DNA of 39,282 bases. It comes from Oscillospiraceae bacterium. GTDB lineage: Bacteria > Bacillota > Clostridia > Oscillospirales > CAG-272. The notes below the pieces were generated by a model. That model saw nothing but the letters and a program-made list of their open reading frames with translations. It was not told the origin of the DNA and did not search any database. The translations under genes and the position numbers were made by a program. Numbering within the stretch: the first letter of the stretch is position 1; each line of letters starts with the position of its first letter. Below, piece after piece: positions 25,220-34,725 of this stretch. The DNA is taken from positions 1 through 39,282 of the forward strand of contig SVRZ01000022.1 in the NCBI GenBank assembly GCA_015064555.1, in the 5' to 3' direction.

Positions 25220-28200
25220 TCAGAAGCGCCTCGCCCTGATTATTAAAACTACAATTATGAGGAACATAGCAATCGCTATCGCAGCCGCTGCTATAGCAAC
25301 GTTCTTAACGGGATCGTCCTTTTTCTCGACCTCATCCGGCTCTTCTATGCCGCCCTGAAGGTCCTCCGGAAGCTCTTCCTTATCGAATTCCGCCTCGAAT
25401 GTCGCATCGCCTGTGGCAAATTCGGGAACCGAAGGAGACCAGCCCTTGAAGGTATAAGAATATTTCTCGTCATTTCCCTTCTTGGGATCGGCGGGAATGG
25501 TTATCTTATCTCCGTGCATGAGCTCAAGACGGGAAACCGTCTTTCCGTCCGCTACAAAGGTTATCGTGTGGGTTATATATTTTGCCTGCACCGCTACACG
25601 AACATCACTGTCTCCGACCGTGAAGCTGCCCTTTGAGGATACCTTAAGCTCGTTTCCGTTCATATCGGTGACTATAAGTCGCTCAAGTTCAACACCCTCC
25701 TTGAGGGTAACTGTAATTTGAATCCTTTCGCCCGGCTCGGCGGTATCGCTGCTGAGAGTTACGGTAGCAAGCTCGGATTCAACCGTGTAAATATGCTGCA
25801 CCTGTTTGAGGGTATAGCTCTTTCCGAGCGTCATGCTGAAGCTTATTGAATTCTCATTGAGGGTATGGCGGATCTGAGAGGTGCTTCCGTTCTCGGAGAA
25901 TACCGCCGACGCAGGATTATTCAGTCTTGCGGGAAGGACAACGTCGGGCGAAACCAAAGTCTCACAAATGCTGCCATCCGCAGTCTTGAGCGATGAAGTG
26001 TATTTGTAAAGCGTAGATCCGTTTGTCGAGCAGGAGAGCCAAAGCTCATCCACACCGGCACCGTGCATAGCTATAACATCGGCAAAGTTGAATGAAAGGC
26101 TGCCAAATCTTGTGTTGATAACAAGCGCACGGGTGCCTGCTATACGGGCAAGAATACCGGAGAGATCTGCCTTTACCGAGGAATATCCGCTCTCGGAAAG
26201 ATCGCATATAACGGTTGAGCCGTCATCAGTGATAATCGCGCCATTATCCCCGTCATACGTCAGTATATAGTTTTCCGCAAAAACAGCCTCGTAGCGAACG
26301 TCCTCAAGAAGCTCGGTAACAGGCTTGTTCCATCCTGTGAATACGTAATACTTGCTTAACGTTTCGGGCTTTTCGGTCTTGTAGGGACAAACGGGTACCT
26401 CTCCCGATATAAGCCTATCGGTATATTCCTTGCCGTTTATAACCCAGGTTACGTTGTAATATGCGGGCTGACGCTCGTATCTCGGCTCGAGAACCACGCT
26501 TTCGGTTATCGGCTTCGAAAGATCGAATCTTTCAGCCTCTGCTATTCTCTGCCCTCTTACCTGCCAACCGGAAAGCTTGAACTCGCCCTCCGCGCTCTCA
26601 TAATAGTCATCCGGCATAACGCCATCGTATAAAACCCGTGTTCCCGAATCTATCGTGACATCGTAAAGAGGCTCACCGCTCTCGGATACAAAGCTTACCA
26701 GAACCTGCTCTATTCCGACGGTTTTGACAACGCTTGTGTGTAGCTTGTGAATATATGGCTCTGCCACAAGTGTGCGCGCGGTGGCGGAGGCACTTATGAA
26801 TTCTGCCCTCTCCGCATCATCCGAACCATCATATATCTCTTTGGCATAAGCATTAGCAGTAGTGGGAAGCACAGGCTCCTCAACCGCTACGGGCTCGGTT
26901 CCGGGAGAAGCTATCTCCACGGGAGCGACAGGGAGCGCAGGCTTCACAGGGAAGGTTGGCTCCTTGACCTCGGTCGGCTTTACAGGCTCATTCATCTCGG
27001 AGGGGTATCCCGTCGCAAGAGGTGTCGAGGTATTATCGTCATTGAAGTATTCCTTGTTCTCAAGGATCTGAGTTATCGTTTTGCCGTCTATTTTCCAGGT
27101 GGAATTGTATGCTATCTTTTTGTTGCCGTAATTTTTGAGTTCTCCGTCGATCAGCGCGTTGGATACAAGGGCAAGCTGAGCAACGAGAATTATGTATTTG
27201 CGCTTTTTATCATCCTCTCCGTTTGAGAAGAAGCCCATTGCCATTCTTACCATTGAATTCTCATAAAGCTTATCAAGGCACTGGGTAAGCTGAAGGAAAT
27301 AAGTGCAGAAATCCGAATAATTCTGAGCATAATAGCTGTAGCGCTCACGCTCGGTCTCATACGAATAGTAGGTGTTCATAAGCTCGCGGACCTTGTTGGT
27401 GGCAACGCGCGCATTGTTAACGACTGCCCGATCAACTCCGAGCTTAGTGACTATTTCTCCGACGGAATCGAGAACCTGGTCAACCGTACCGCCGTTTACC
27501 GCCGCAAAAATAGTTCTGTCATCTGTCATTTTGACCTTTACCAGCTCAATTGCGCTGAGCTGCTTTCTGACCTTCTCCATCTCGGCAATATATGCCTGAT
27601 ATTTTACAAGATCGCCGTCATATGCCGCATCGGCCTTCAGATACTCCAGATAAAGGTTGTATGCAGTGTTATACTCTGCAAGCTTTGCCTCATATCCGTT
27701 ATACTCGGCAAGATCCTTCTCATACTCGGCATACTCGCCGAGATACTTGTTATACTTTACAAGGGCATCATCGTAAATGCGCTTTGCAACCACGTACTCG
27801 TTGTAAAGCTTAAGCTTCTTCGAGTAATCGTCCATCGACTTTGCATAGTCGCAGGTGTCGAAATAGAGATTGACCACAGAATTCATGTCTTCAACCGATA
27901 TCTCTGCAGTCGCCTCATATCTGACCGTTACGGCGGCGGAGTCGGCATCCGCTACCTCGAAGGTACACTCACCGTTGACAAGAGGCTTCGAAACAGAATC
28001 GAGCTCCGCCGTGACGGGCACCCAGACAAATTTCTTGCCGTTAGCCGCCGTGTAGGAATATTCGGCAGCGGAAAGCTTTATTCCTCCCGTTATCTCGGTT
28101 ACGGTCACCTTATCGGTGGTTATTATGTCGTTATATACAAGCTCAATACTCGTGAATGACTCAAGAAACGCCTTTTCCTTCTCGCCAAGCTCATCTCCGA

Positions 28201-28387
28201 GATATGCCGCGAGAAGCTCGGGGGAGGAAAGGACGATATTGCTTTCCGAGCCAACGTGACTGTAATCATATCGGTTATCTGCTTCCACAGGAGATGATGC
28301 CGCGAAAGCCGACACTCCAAATCCAAAAAGCGTTACCACTGTCATTAAGGCGGCGATAACTGCCGTCGTTTTCCTAGATCTGATCAT
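25220..28387 (-). CDS. Large surface protein with Tyr-rich coiled coil, InlB-like repeats and C-terminal anchor
   Basis: 1055 residues. Signal peptide about 1-30 (VSAFAASS). About 185-290 is a tyrosine-rich helical rod of irregular heptads (YNKYLGEYAEYEKDLAEYNGYEAK-like), then more helix to about 470. A Pro/Val linker (EPVKPTEVKEPTFPVKP) leads to beta domains, two of which resemble InlB-type B repeats (YVFTGWNKPVTEL...VRYEAVF near 690; YTFKGWSPSVPEF...ATFEAEF near 1000). A C-terminal hydrophobic span (about 1030-1050) ends in RARRF, a stop-transfer signal. The protein should be exposed on the cell surface with a short cytoplasmic end; adhesion or stalk function is inference. RBS AAGGAG. No clear promoter in the short gap before mnmM. 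Confidence 0.82.
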   Translation of the reverse strand: MIRSRKTTAVIAALMTVVTLFGFGVSAFAASSPVEADNRYDYSHVGSESNIVLSSPELLAAYLGDELGEKEKAFLESFTSIELVYNDIITTDKVTVTEITGGIKLSAAEYSYTAANGKKFVWVPVTAELDSVSKPLVNGECTFEVADADSAAVTVRYEATAEISVEDMNSVVNLYFDTCDYAKSMDDYSKKLKLYNEYVVAKRIYDDALVKYNKYLGEYAEYEKDLAEYNGYEAKLAEYNTAYNLYLEYLKADAAYDGDLVKYQAYIAEMEKVRKQLSAIELVKVKMTDDRTIFAAVNGGTVDQVLDSVGEIVTKLGVDRAVVNNARVATNKVRELMNTYYSYETERERYSYYAQNYSDFCTYFLQLTQCLDKLYENSMVRMAMGFFSNGEDDKKRKYIILVAQLALVSNALIDGELKNYGNKKIAYNSTWKIDGKTITQILENKEYFNDDNTSTPLATGYPSEMNEPVKPTEVKEPTFPVKPALPVAPVEIASPGTEPVAVEEPVLPTTANAYAKEIYDGSDDAERAEFISASATARTLVAEPYIHKLHTSVVKTVGIEQVLVSFVSESGEPLYDVTIDSGTRVLYDGVMPDDYYESAEGEFKLSGWQVRGQRIAEAERFDLSKPITESVVLEPRYERQPAYYNVTWVINGKEYTDRLISGEVPVCPYKTEKPETLSKYYVFTGWNKPVTELLEDVRYEAVFAENYILTYDGDNGAIITDDGSTVICDLSESGYSSVKADLSGILARIAGTRALVINTRFGSLSFNFADVIAMHGAGVDELWLSCSTNGSTLYKYTSSLKTADGSICETLVSPDVVLPARLNNPASAVFSENGSTSQIRHTLNENSISFSMTLGKSYTLKQVQHIYTVESELATVTLSSDTAEPGERIQITVTLKEGVELERLIVTDMNGNELKVSSKGSFTVGDSDVRVAVQAKYITHTITFVADGKTVSRLELMHGDKITIPADPKKGNDEKYSYTFKGWSPSVPEFATGDATFEAEFDKEELPEDLQGGIEEPDEVEKKDDPVKNVAIAAAAIAIAMFLIIVVLIIRARRF

Positions 28388-28415
28388 TAAAACTCTCCTT
28401 ATTATTATATTTATA

Positions 28416-28985
28416 CTACTTTATTTTCGGCGATTTTTCGACAAGGAAAAAGTAAGGCGATGTCGGCGAATTGAGTATTTTGAATTCGGAGGCGCAAATT
28501 CTGAATCGGGACAGTCCCGAAAAATATTCACGCAGCATATCTCCCTCAAGTGCGCCCTCCTCATGGCCGGGATAAATTGCGATTATAAGAACACCGTCCG
28601 GCTGTAAAAGCTCTATCGCCGCCTCTACTGCGGGCATAGTGGTCTCTCTCATTGTAGTGACACCCTTTCTGCCGCTCCTCGGCAGGTATCCCAGATTGAA
28701 CATCCCTGCCTTTATAGGCTCGTTCACAAACTCCTTGACTCTGTGATGCGAGGCGCATATAAGAGTATAGTTTTCGGGGGCTTGATTCGCCGTAAGATGC
28801 GCACGCGTCGATACTAACGCATCCTCCTGTATGTCAAAGGCATATACTCTGCCGCTCTTACCGACAGTCTTTGAGAGAAAAAGCGTATCGTTTCCGTTTC
28901 CCATCGTAAAATCCACTGCAACATCTCCTTCTCCGAGATGCTCAAGGATAAAGTGCTTATGAAGTCCTGTAAGATCTACCATCAT
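28416..28985 (-). CDS. mnmM: tRNA 5-aminomethyl-2-thiouridine methyltransferase (MnmM/YtqB)
   Basis: 189-residue class I SAM-dependent methyltransferase. The SAM-binding motif DFTMGNGNDTLFL (25-37), acidic D51 in YAFDIQ and the family-specific FNLGYLPRSGRKGVTT (about 96-111) match the YtqB group, since renamed MnmM, which methylates the wobble uridine side chain of certain tRNAs in Bacillota. The start overlaps the rqcH stop (ATGATG; a second ATG one codon later is also possible), so the two are an operon. Confidence 0.85.
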   Translation of the reverse strand: MMVDLTGLHKHFILEHLGEGDVAVDFTMGNGNDTLFLSKTVGKSGRVYAFDIQEDALVSTRAHLTANQAPENYTLICASHHRVKEFVNEPIKAGMFNLGYLPRSGRKGVTTMRETTMPAVEAAIELLQPDGVLIIAIYPGHEEGALEGDMLREYFSGLSRFRICASEFKILNSPTSPYFFLVEKSPKIK

Positions 28986-30736
28986 TTTTCTCCAAGGCTA
29001 CCCGTTCCTATTTCGCGAATAGGCTTTACGTATGCCGTATAGTTGGTTTTATAGGTTACAAACCCCGGCTTTGAGCCCGCGGGCTTCTTGATATTCTTGA
29101 CACGGGTATAGTCTACCGCAACAAGATCTGCCGTCGCACTCGAATATCCCGCTGCTATTGCCGCCGCCTCGGTATAGTCCCTGTCGGTCGGCTCTGTGCC
29201 GTTGGTAACCAATATCACGTGCGAGCCCGGAATATCCTTCACGTGGAACCATATATCGTCCTTCGCCGCCTCCTTCATAGTAAGACGGTCGTTCTGGATA
29301 TTATTTCTGCCAACGTATAGAGTCAGTCCATCGGTAGTTTTCATGCTCAGTGGCTTGGATCTTGATTGCTTCGGCGGCTTATAGCCTCTCATCCTGGAGG
29401 CATATCCCGCGCCGTAAAGCTCATCCCGGATATCCGATATATCCTGCTCGGTCTCGGCGGAATCCAGGAATGCCTGAACACTTTCCAGATAAAGTAGCTC
29501 TGACTCCCAGAGGCTGATCTGCTCTGTGAGCACGGTCTTAGCCGTTTTACTTTTGTTGTAAAGCTTATACATCCGCTGTGCATTTGCCGCGGCAGAGAGC
29601 CTCGGATCAAGCGGAACGGTTATTTCAGGGCATTCGCTATCGTAATAATCGATCGCAACAAGGCTTTCGTCACCTCGCTTGATTCTGTAAATATTAGAGG
29701 TTATGAGGTCGCCCGCACGCTTGTAGCTCTCCCCCTTTTCACTATTGGCAAGTGCCTCGCGCTGGATAGCGAGCTTCTTTTCGGTGCGTGCACGCGCCGC
29801 CGAGAGCAATACGCGCACATCATGCGCGCGTTGATTTATCTTTTCGAGCCTATCCTTCTCAGCAAAGTAGAGATCAAAGAGCTCGCGGAAGGTGGGAAAG
29901 CTCTTATAGGTAACGTAATCGCCGAGGTAGGTTATCGGCATATAGGAATAATCTATCGGCTTTCCACTCTTATCAATTGCCACGGTAGGGGTGTATTCCT
30001 CGTTTATAAGCAAAAACTGCCATGCTTCGACCGCGCGGTAAAGCGCATCGCGGTCTATATTGCACACGGGTACGTCTACATCACCTGTCGCGCGGTAGAC
30101 CAGCTCGTGAGCTATCTGCGTAGCTATGCCCGAATATGTTGATGTTATGAATTTTTCGCCGCTCTTCTCGGGCGGAAAGGCCGATAGGTGTGCAAAGAAC
30201 GCATCACGGTCTATGAGCTTAGGATCCAGCTTATCGGGCATTGCGGGAGCCTGATACTTAAGACCGGGTAGCACCTGGCGTATCATGCTTGCCGAGAAGT
30301 CTATTATTTTGAGTGCGGATATTATCTTCTCGTCGCCATCCAGAAGGATGAAATTTGCATACTTTCCCATTATTTCGCATACTATCTTCATCTCGGTTGG
30401 AAAGCCCATCTCATCATAGCCCGAAACGGTAAGCTTTGCAATACGGTCAAAGCCCGGCTGCTCAACGCCTACTATCCTCGCGCCGAGCAAACGCTTACGA
30501 AGAAACATGCAGAACATCGGTGCTTTAAGCGGATTTTCCTTCGCCTTGTCAGTAAGCTGAAGGCGCGGCGCATTCGGCCCCACGTTAAAAAGCAGACGTG
30601 AAGATGACCTGCCATGATGAATGACCATGTCTATTTCATCATTTGCAGGCTGCAGTATCTTTTCAATTTTAGCCTCAGGAAATTCGGCGGTAAACTCGGA
30701 AAGAACCGCCCTCATCATACACGCGTCAAATGCCAT
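28982..30736 (-). CDS. rqcH: Ribosome quality control protein RqcH (NFACT family)
   Basis: 584 residues, full length. The N-terminal NFACT-N domain has MAFDACMMRAVLSEF, a conserved patch NVGPNAPRL and PMFCMFLRKRL; the middle is a long coiled coil (about 290-440); the NFACT-R domain carries DDIWFHVKDIPGSHVIL (about 485-500). In Bacillota this protein binds obstructed 50S subunits and recruits tRNA-Ala to add C-terminal alanine tails. Older annotations call it fibronectin-binding protein A. Heads an operon with mnmM. Confidence 0.93.
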   Translation of the reverse strand: MAFDACMMRAVLSEFTAEFPEAKIEKILQPANDEIDMVIHHGRSSSRLLFNVGPNAPRLQLTDKAKENPLKAPMFCMFLRKRLLGARIVGVEQPGFDRIAKLTVSGYDEMGFPTEMKIVCEIMGKYANFILLDGDEKIISALKIIDFSASMIRQVLPGLKYQAPAMPDKLDPKLIDRDAFFAHLSAFPPEKSGEKFITSTYSGIATQIAHELVYRATGDVDVPVCNIDRDALYRAVEAWQFLLINEEYTPTVAIDKSGKPIDYSYMPITYLGDYVTYKSFPTFRELFDLYFAEKDRLEKINQRAHDVRVLLSAARARTEKKLAIQREALANSEKGESYKRAGDLITSNIYRIKRGDESLVAIDYYDSECPEITVPLDPRLSAAANAQRMYKLYNKSKTAKTVLTEQISLWESELLYLESVQAFLDSAETEQDISDIRDELYGAGYASRMRGYKPPKQSRSKPLSMKTTDGLTLYVGRNNIQNDRLTMKEAAKDDIWFHVKDIPGSHVILVTNGTEPTDRDYTEAAAIAAGYSSATADLVAVDYTRVKNIKKPAGSKPGFVTYKTNYTAYVKPIREIGTGSLGEK

Positions 30737-30787
30737 TCATTCTGCCTTTCTGCCTTCTTCGCGCTCGCGCAAAATAATTCTTAGTAT

Positions 30788-30817
30788 AGTTTAGCATAAT
30801 AGATACATGTATGTCAA
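30788..30817 (-). promoter_or_regulatory. Promoter of rqcH-mnmM
   Basis: Minus strand: TTGACA (30817-30812), 18-bp spacer, TAAACT (30793-30788), about 50 nt before the start codon. Confidence 0.6.
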
Positions 30818-30912
30818 GTGAATTTTGTTAAAAATGCTTGCTCGATTTTCTTTACCCGCGCACCTCTGTATCAAAACAAAAACGCTTCAGCCGAAGGTGT
30901 ACGTAACCCCGA

Positions 30913-31008
30913 GAGGCTGAGCCATCAAGAATTCGCGGAAATTATATTTTTTGCTGATATTTTCATCTTTTCGTTTTGATTTTGTTGAATTCTTAATGAC
31001 TCAGCCTC
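30913..31008. repeat. 22-bp inverted repeat with AT-rich centre
   Basis: Arms 30913-30934 and 30987-31008 match in 20 of 22 positions as reverse complements and are separated by 52 AT-rich bases. It lies in the gap between rqcH and the 31063-31782 gene, which otherwise holds only the rqcH promoter. It could be a terminator with a large loop or a small MITE-like remnant. A 14-bp segment of the right arm recurs with one change at 37939-37952. Confidence 0.6.
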
Positions 31009-31062
31009 ATTTTATTGCCGCGGAAATAATGCGCGCTTCTGCGAGAGGAAGGTCAATAGCTA

Positions 31063-31782
31063 TCAGAGTTTATGCCAGAGCGGCTCGCATAGGCAGAAGA
31101 GAGAGATTCCGAATGCCGAGGACGTGCATGCGGTCGGTACTCCGTCGTATAAGACGGTGATATTGGACGCTCCGCCTCTTGAAGCGAGGAATGTATATGC
31201 CGCCGCTATTGCACTCGAATCGCGTACAGAGGTACAGCCGCTAAACGGAAGAGATCGCATAAGATATCCGTCCGCAGAAGGCGAAAGGACAAGCAGTGCG
31301 CGTATATCGGAAGGCAACGGCACACCAAGACGAATCCGCGGGAGAATAAGATCCGCGTCAAAATTCTCGGAATTATCGCACTCAAGCGCCGCATAAGTGC
31401 CCGTAGCCGTTCCAATCAGTCCTAGATTTATAGTGATATTCCGATCAGAATACGGCATTTGTGAGCACAATAGTTTACATTTATTGTGATTTATCCCGAT
31501 ATTCGACACATTAGGCGGAAGTGATATTTGTTTTACACTGTTACCGATCTTCACCTCATATTCGCCACTCGGCATGCCTCTTACGCCTGCCATATACAGC
31601 GAAGCGGCATACATAAGATCGGGAATATAAAACCCGTTTTCAAAAAACGGGATAAGGTCATAGTCATATAGCGTGTCATTTTTCACGAAGACTCTGCACC
31701 CCTCCGATGTCGGATAGGGGGTAGAACTATCGGTAGAGAAGAAAAATCGCTCACATGGACTCCGTATTTCATATAAAGACAT
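31063..31782 (-). CDS. Uncharacterised protein
   Basis: 239 residues, no signal peptide or membrane span. The C-terminal third (DSSAIAAAYTFLASRG, ITVLYDGV) faintly recalls the second half of diaminopimelate epimerase-fold proteins, but the catalytic cysteine motifs of that family are not evident, so I leave the function open. It lies downstream of cca on the same strand, 80 nt away, with a 9-bp hairpin between them. Confidence 0.6.
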   Translation of the reverse strand: MSLYEIRSPCERFFFSTDSSTPYPTSEGCRVFVKNDTLYDYDLIPFFENGFYIPDLMYAASLYMAGVRGMPSGEYEVKIGNSVKQISLPPNVSNIGINHNKCKLLCSQMPYSDRNITINLGLIGTATGTYAALECDNSENFDADLILPRIRLGVPLPSDIRALLVLSPSADGYLMRSLPFSGCTSVRDSSAIAAAYTFLASRGGASNITVLYDGVPTACTSSAFGISLFCLCEPLWHKL

Positions 31783-31813
31783 AGCTTTTCCCCAAAACCG
31801 TTATATATTTTTC

Positions 31814-31848
31814 AGAGGGCATCCGATCGCAAGACCGCTATGCCCTCT
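31814..31848. other. Hairpin between cca and the downstream gene
   Basis: AGAGGGCAT (31814-31822) pairs with 31840-31848 around a 17-nt loop. There is no proper U-run on the minus strand, so termination after cca is likely partial at best. Confidence 0.45.
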
Positions 31849-31862
31849 TACATTATATGAAA

Positions 31863-33050
31863 TTAAAGAAGTTCTTGAGCACGTAAAAGGAGCTCGTCGG
31901 TATCGTTTCTGATATTTCCCTGAGCTACCTCAAGAAGAAGCGCATAGAGCAGCTTACCTATCCCTTCGCCCCTGACTCCCATTGCCATAAGCTCTCTGCC
32001 GCCTATAGAAAGATCGGATATTTTTCTGGGGATCGGTGAGGAAACAAGCGAGAGCATTCTCAGGTAAGTTTGCTTATCGGTGATACCCACTGCAGCCGAT
32101 ATCTCTGCGCCGTCAAGGCTTATCTCATCTCCGTTATCCACAAGATATCGCTTCAGCTCATTATCGCTTGGATTTGGACTGTATATAAGGTTTTTCAACA
32201 CGGATGCGCCCTTAGTACGCGTTTTCGACTCCATTTTAAGCCTGTGTGAAGCATTTTCAAACCCCTCTAGACCGATAGATGCAAACATACACAGCTGCCG
32301 ATTTTCCACACTCAGCTTGTCAAAGCTATCCCTGTCAGGAAGGCTGACGTCGGAAAGCTCGGGCAGAAATATGGATATAACATCTCTGTATTCTTCTATT
32401 ACGTAATACGCGTTTTTGCCCCCCAGAAGCTTTTTCCATTCGCTATAGATGCGCTCTGCGGATACCTTAAGAAGCCCGGGTGCAAGCTCGCGGAGCGCAT
32501 CTGCGGTGCTCTTCTCTATCCCGAATCCGAGGACCGAGGAAAAGCGAATGCACCTGAGAATGCGGAGAGCATCCTCGGTAAAGCGAAGACGCGCTTCCCC
32601 CACCGCGCGAAGGATACCGTGCTCAAGGTCGTCTATGCCTGAGAAGGCATCGACAAGACCAACTCTATCATTATACGCCATAGCATTGACCGTGAAATCA
32701 CGCCTGGCAAGATCATCTCTGAGGTTTTTTGTATAAGAAACCGACACGGGATGGCGGCTATCGGCATATTCTCCGTCTATGCGATAGGTCGTTACCTCAT
32801 ACGGCTCGCCCGATTCTATGACCGTCACAGTACCGTGGCGGATCCCCGTATCTACAGTTTTTTTAAAGAGACGCTTAACCTCCTCCGGCTCTGCATTTGT
32901 GGTTATATCAAAATCGCCCGGCAGCCTGCCAAGAAGCGAATCACGCACGCATCCTCCAACTATAAAGGCCTCGTATCCGGCATCGTAAAGCTTGTTTATT
33001 AAGTCTGTGGCGGCAGACGGAATATTTATTTTTATATTTTTAGCTTCCAT
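31863..33050 (-). CDS. cca: CCA tRNA nucleotidyltransferase
   Basis: 395 residues of the class II CCA-adding/poly(A) polymerase family. GGCVRD (32-37) and the metal-binding DFD (46-48) form the nucleotidyltransferase core; RRDFTVNAMAYN and EDALRILRCIRF follow as expected. It repairs or adds the 3' CCA of tRNAs. The two tRNA genes in this window already encode CCA, so here it would mainly repair ends. Its C-terminal region lacks an HD hydrolase motif. Confidence 0.93.
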   Translation of the reverse strand: MEAKNIKINIPSAATDLINKLYDAGYEAFIVGGCVRDSLLGRLPGDFDITTNAEPEEVKRLFKKTVDTGIRHGTVTVIESGEPYEVTTYRIDGEYADSRHPVSVSYTKNLRDDLARRDFTVNAMAYNDRVGLVDAFSGIDDLEHGILRAVGEARLRFTEDALRILRCIRFSSVLGFGIEKSTADALRELAPGLLKVSAERIYSEWKKLLGGKNAYYVIEEYRDVISIFLPELSDVSLPDRDSFDKLSVENRQLCMFASIGLEGFENASHRLKMESKTRTKGASVLKNLIYSPNPSDNELKRYLVDNGDEISLDGAEISAAVGITDKQTYLRMLSLVSSPIPRKISDLSIGGRELMAMGVRGEGIGKLLYALLLEVAQGNIRNDTDELLLRAQELL

Positions 33051-33091
33051 ACAGTGCCCCTTCTCTTTTAAAAGTATCCCTTTACAATGCT

Positions 33092-33120
33092 ATAATATCA
33101 TACTTTTTCGGTTTTGTAAA
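33092..33120 (-). promoter_or_regulatory. Promoter of cca
   Basis: Minus strand: TTTACA (33120-33115), 17-bp spacer, TATTAT (33097-33092), divergent from and 22 bp away from the promoter of the CE15-like gene. Confidence 0.7.
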
Positions 33121-33141
33121 GAATTAATTTATGACAAGGTG

Positions 33142-33170
33142 TTGACATTTTTCAAACATAGGATTATAAT
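33142..33170 (+). promoter_or_regulatory. Consensus promoter of the CE15-like gene
   Basis: TTGACA (33142-33147), exactly 17 bp, TATAAT (33165-33170): a perfect housekeeping sigma-factor consensus. Transcription would begin near 33177, just ahead of GGAGG (33187-33191). Confidence 0.9.
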
Positions 33171-33199
33171 TAACAAAAAAGCTTTTGGAGGATACCCAA

Positions 33200-34291
33200 A
33201 TGAACGTAAAAGCAAGACTTAATGAGCTTAACGTGCCCGACGTGCTCTGCCCGTTTGGCAAGAAGATAACCACCGCAAAAGAATTCGAGGAAATAAAACC
33301 AAAGATACAGAAGCTTCTTTGCCGCGAGGAATACGGTTTCATTCCTCCCGCACCCGAAAAGATATGGGTAGAAAATATAGAAAAAGGCAAGGCGTTTGCC
33401 GCCGGCAAGTCGACACTCACAAAGCATATGATGCACGCGGTCGTAAACGGACGTGAGCTGAGCTTTGCTTTCACCTCCAATATTCCAACGAAGGCAAGCG
33501 GAAGGATGCCCGCATTCATACATATCAACTTCAGAGATCTTATTCCCGATCAGTATCAGCCCACAGAGGAGATCATCGATCGCGGATATGCGGTATACAC
33601 CGTCTGCTATCAGGACGTTTCTACCGATAACGGAGATTTCAATAACAACTGCGCTCCGATCCTCTGCCCCGACAGAACCGATCCCCATGCGCCCGGAAAG
33701 ATCGCTATGTGGGCTTGGGCGGCTATGCGCGTTATCGACTACGCGCTTGAAAACGAAAAAATCGATCCCGAGGCTATCGCAGTTATAGGTCATTCAAGAC
33801 TTGGAAAAACAGCGCTACTCACCGCGGCATTTGACGAAAGAGTAAGCTTTGTTTGCGTTAATAATTCGGGTGCATCGGGTGATGCGCTTTCGCGCGGAAA
33901 GGTCGGCGAGAGCATAAAGGATATTACAAACAGATTCCCCTTCTGGTTCTGCCCGAAATATCTGGAATATGCAGACAGAGAAAATGACCTTCCCTTCGAC
34001 CAGCACTTCCTCCTCTCTCTCGTAGCACCGCGCACTATCATTCTCGGCACTGCCGATGAGGATCAGTGGGCAGATCCGCATAGCGAATATCTTGCGCTTA
34101 CTCTTACAAATCCCGTTTACGCTCTTTACGGTAAGCGCGGCTTCGTCTTTCCTGATGAGATACCCCAAGCGCCCTTCGTGCTCCACGAGGGTGATGCCTG
34201 TGCATTCCATACAAGACTCGGTCTGCATTATCTTTCGAGAACCGACTGGAACATATATATGGATTATATTGATTCAAAGCTCGGTCGTTAA
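33200..34291 (+). CDS. CE15-like alpha/beta hydrolase (glucuronoyl esterase family)
   Basis: 363 residues. The nucleophile serine is S199 in GHSRLGK, which matches the G-x-S-R-x-G-K signature of carbohydrate esterase family 15. NNSGASGDALSRGKVGE (221-237), LPFDQHFLLSLVAPR (264-278) and a late His in the HEGDACAFH region complete the expected pattern. Known CE15 enzymes cut ester bonds between lignin or sugars and glucuronic acid; here no signal peptide is present, so it would act inside the cell on imported oligosaccharides. I start at 33200, not the in-frame ATG at 33185, because GGAGG at 33187-33191 is correctly spaced and the predicted transcript start is near 33177. Confidence 0.8.
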   Translation: MNVKARLNELNVPDVLCPFGKKITTAKEFEEIKPKIQKLLCREEYGFIPPAPEKIWVENIEKGKAFAAGKSTLTKHMMHAVVNGRELSFAFTSNIPTKASGRMPAFIHINFRDLIPDQYQPTEEIIDRGYAVYTVCYQDVSTDNGDFNNNCAPILCPDRTDPHAPGKIAMWAWAAMRVIDYALENEKIDPEAIAVIGHSRLGKTALLTAAFDERVSFVCVNNSGASGDALSRGKVGESIKDITNRFPFWFCPKYLEYADRENDLPFDQHFLLSLVAPRTIILGTADEDQWADPHSEYLALTLTNPVYALYGKRGFVFPDEIPQAPFVLHEGDACAFHTRLGLHYLSRTDWNIYMDYIDSKLGR

Positions 34292-34336
34292 AGATATTCC
34301 GTACAATTTGCTACCAATTGTTTACATAATCAAGAA

Positions 34337-34378
34337 CCGCAAGCGGTGTGCATCAAAAATGGTGCGCACCGCTTGCGG
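34337..34378. terminator. Hairpin between convergent genes
   Basis: A 15-bp stem (34337-34351 with 34364-34378, one G-U) with a 12-nt loop, between the CE15-like gene and the convergent zinc protein gene. The U-run is weak on both sides. Confidence 0.55.
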
Positions 34379-34399
34379 CTGTAAAATGTGACGGTCGTG

Positions 34400-34672
34400 T
34401 TACTTTTTATCCATCACCTTAGCGCATATCTCACATCTCCCAAGCTCATCGAGCGCCAGAGGCTTCATAGTTCTTCTCAGCTCATCGCGCATAGCTCGGT
34501 GCTCAAGATCTATAAGCTTCTTATCTTCTCTGACAAAGCCATCCTCTTCAATAGATGGGTTGTAGCCCTGAGTCCCGCAGAGGACACAGGTATTTATATG
34601 CTTTTTGGTTGCGGGGTTCCAGCTTTCTATGAAAAAGGACTTACCGCGCTTTGTAAATTTACTGTGTGACAT
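34400..34672 (-). CDS. Small zinc-binding protein
   Basis: 90 residues with two CxxC pairs, CVLC near residue 30 and CEIC near residue 81, separated by a basic helical stretch; together they could hold one zinc. Family unknown; cytoplasmic. The ATG at 34672 is preferred over one four codons earlier because GGAG lies 7 bases before it. Possibly cotranscribed with the nucleotidyltransferase upstream (54-nt gap). Confidence 0.65.
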   Translation of the reverse strand: MSHSKFTKRGKSFFIESWNPATKKHINTCVLCGTQGYNPSIEEDGFVREDKKLIDLEHRAMRDELRRTMKPLALDELGRCEICAKVMDKK

Positions 34673-34725
34673 ATTATTCTCCATTGATTTATTTTTAATT
34701 ATGCGTTGAAGATCGATGCTAAGTA

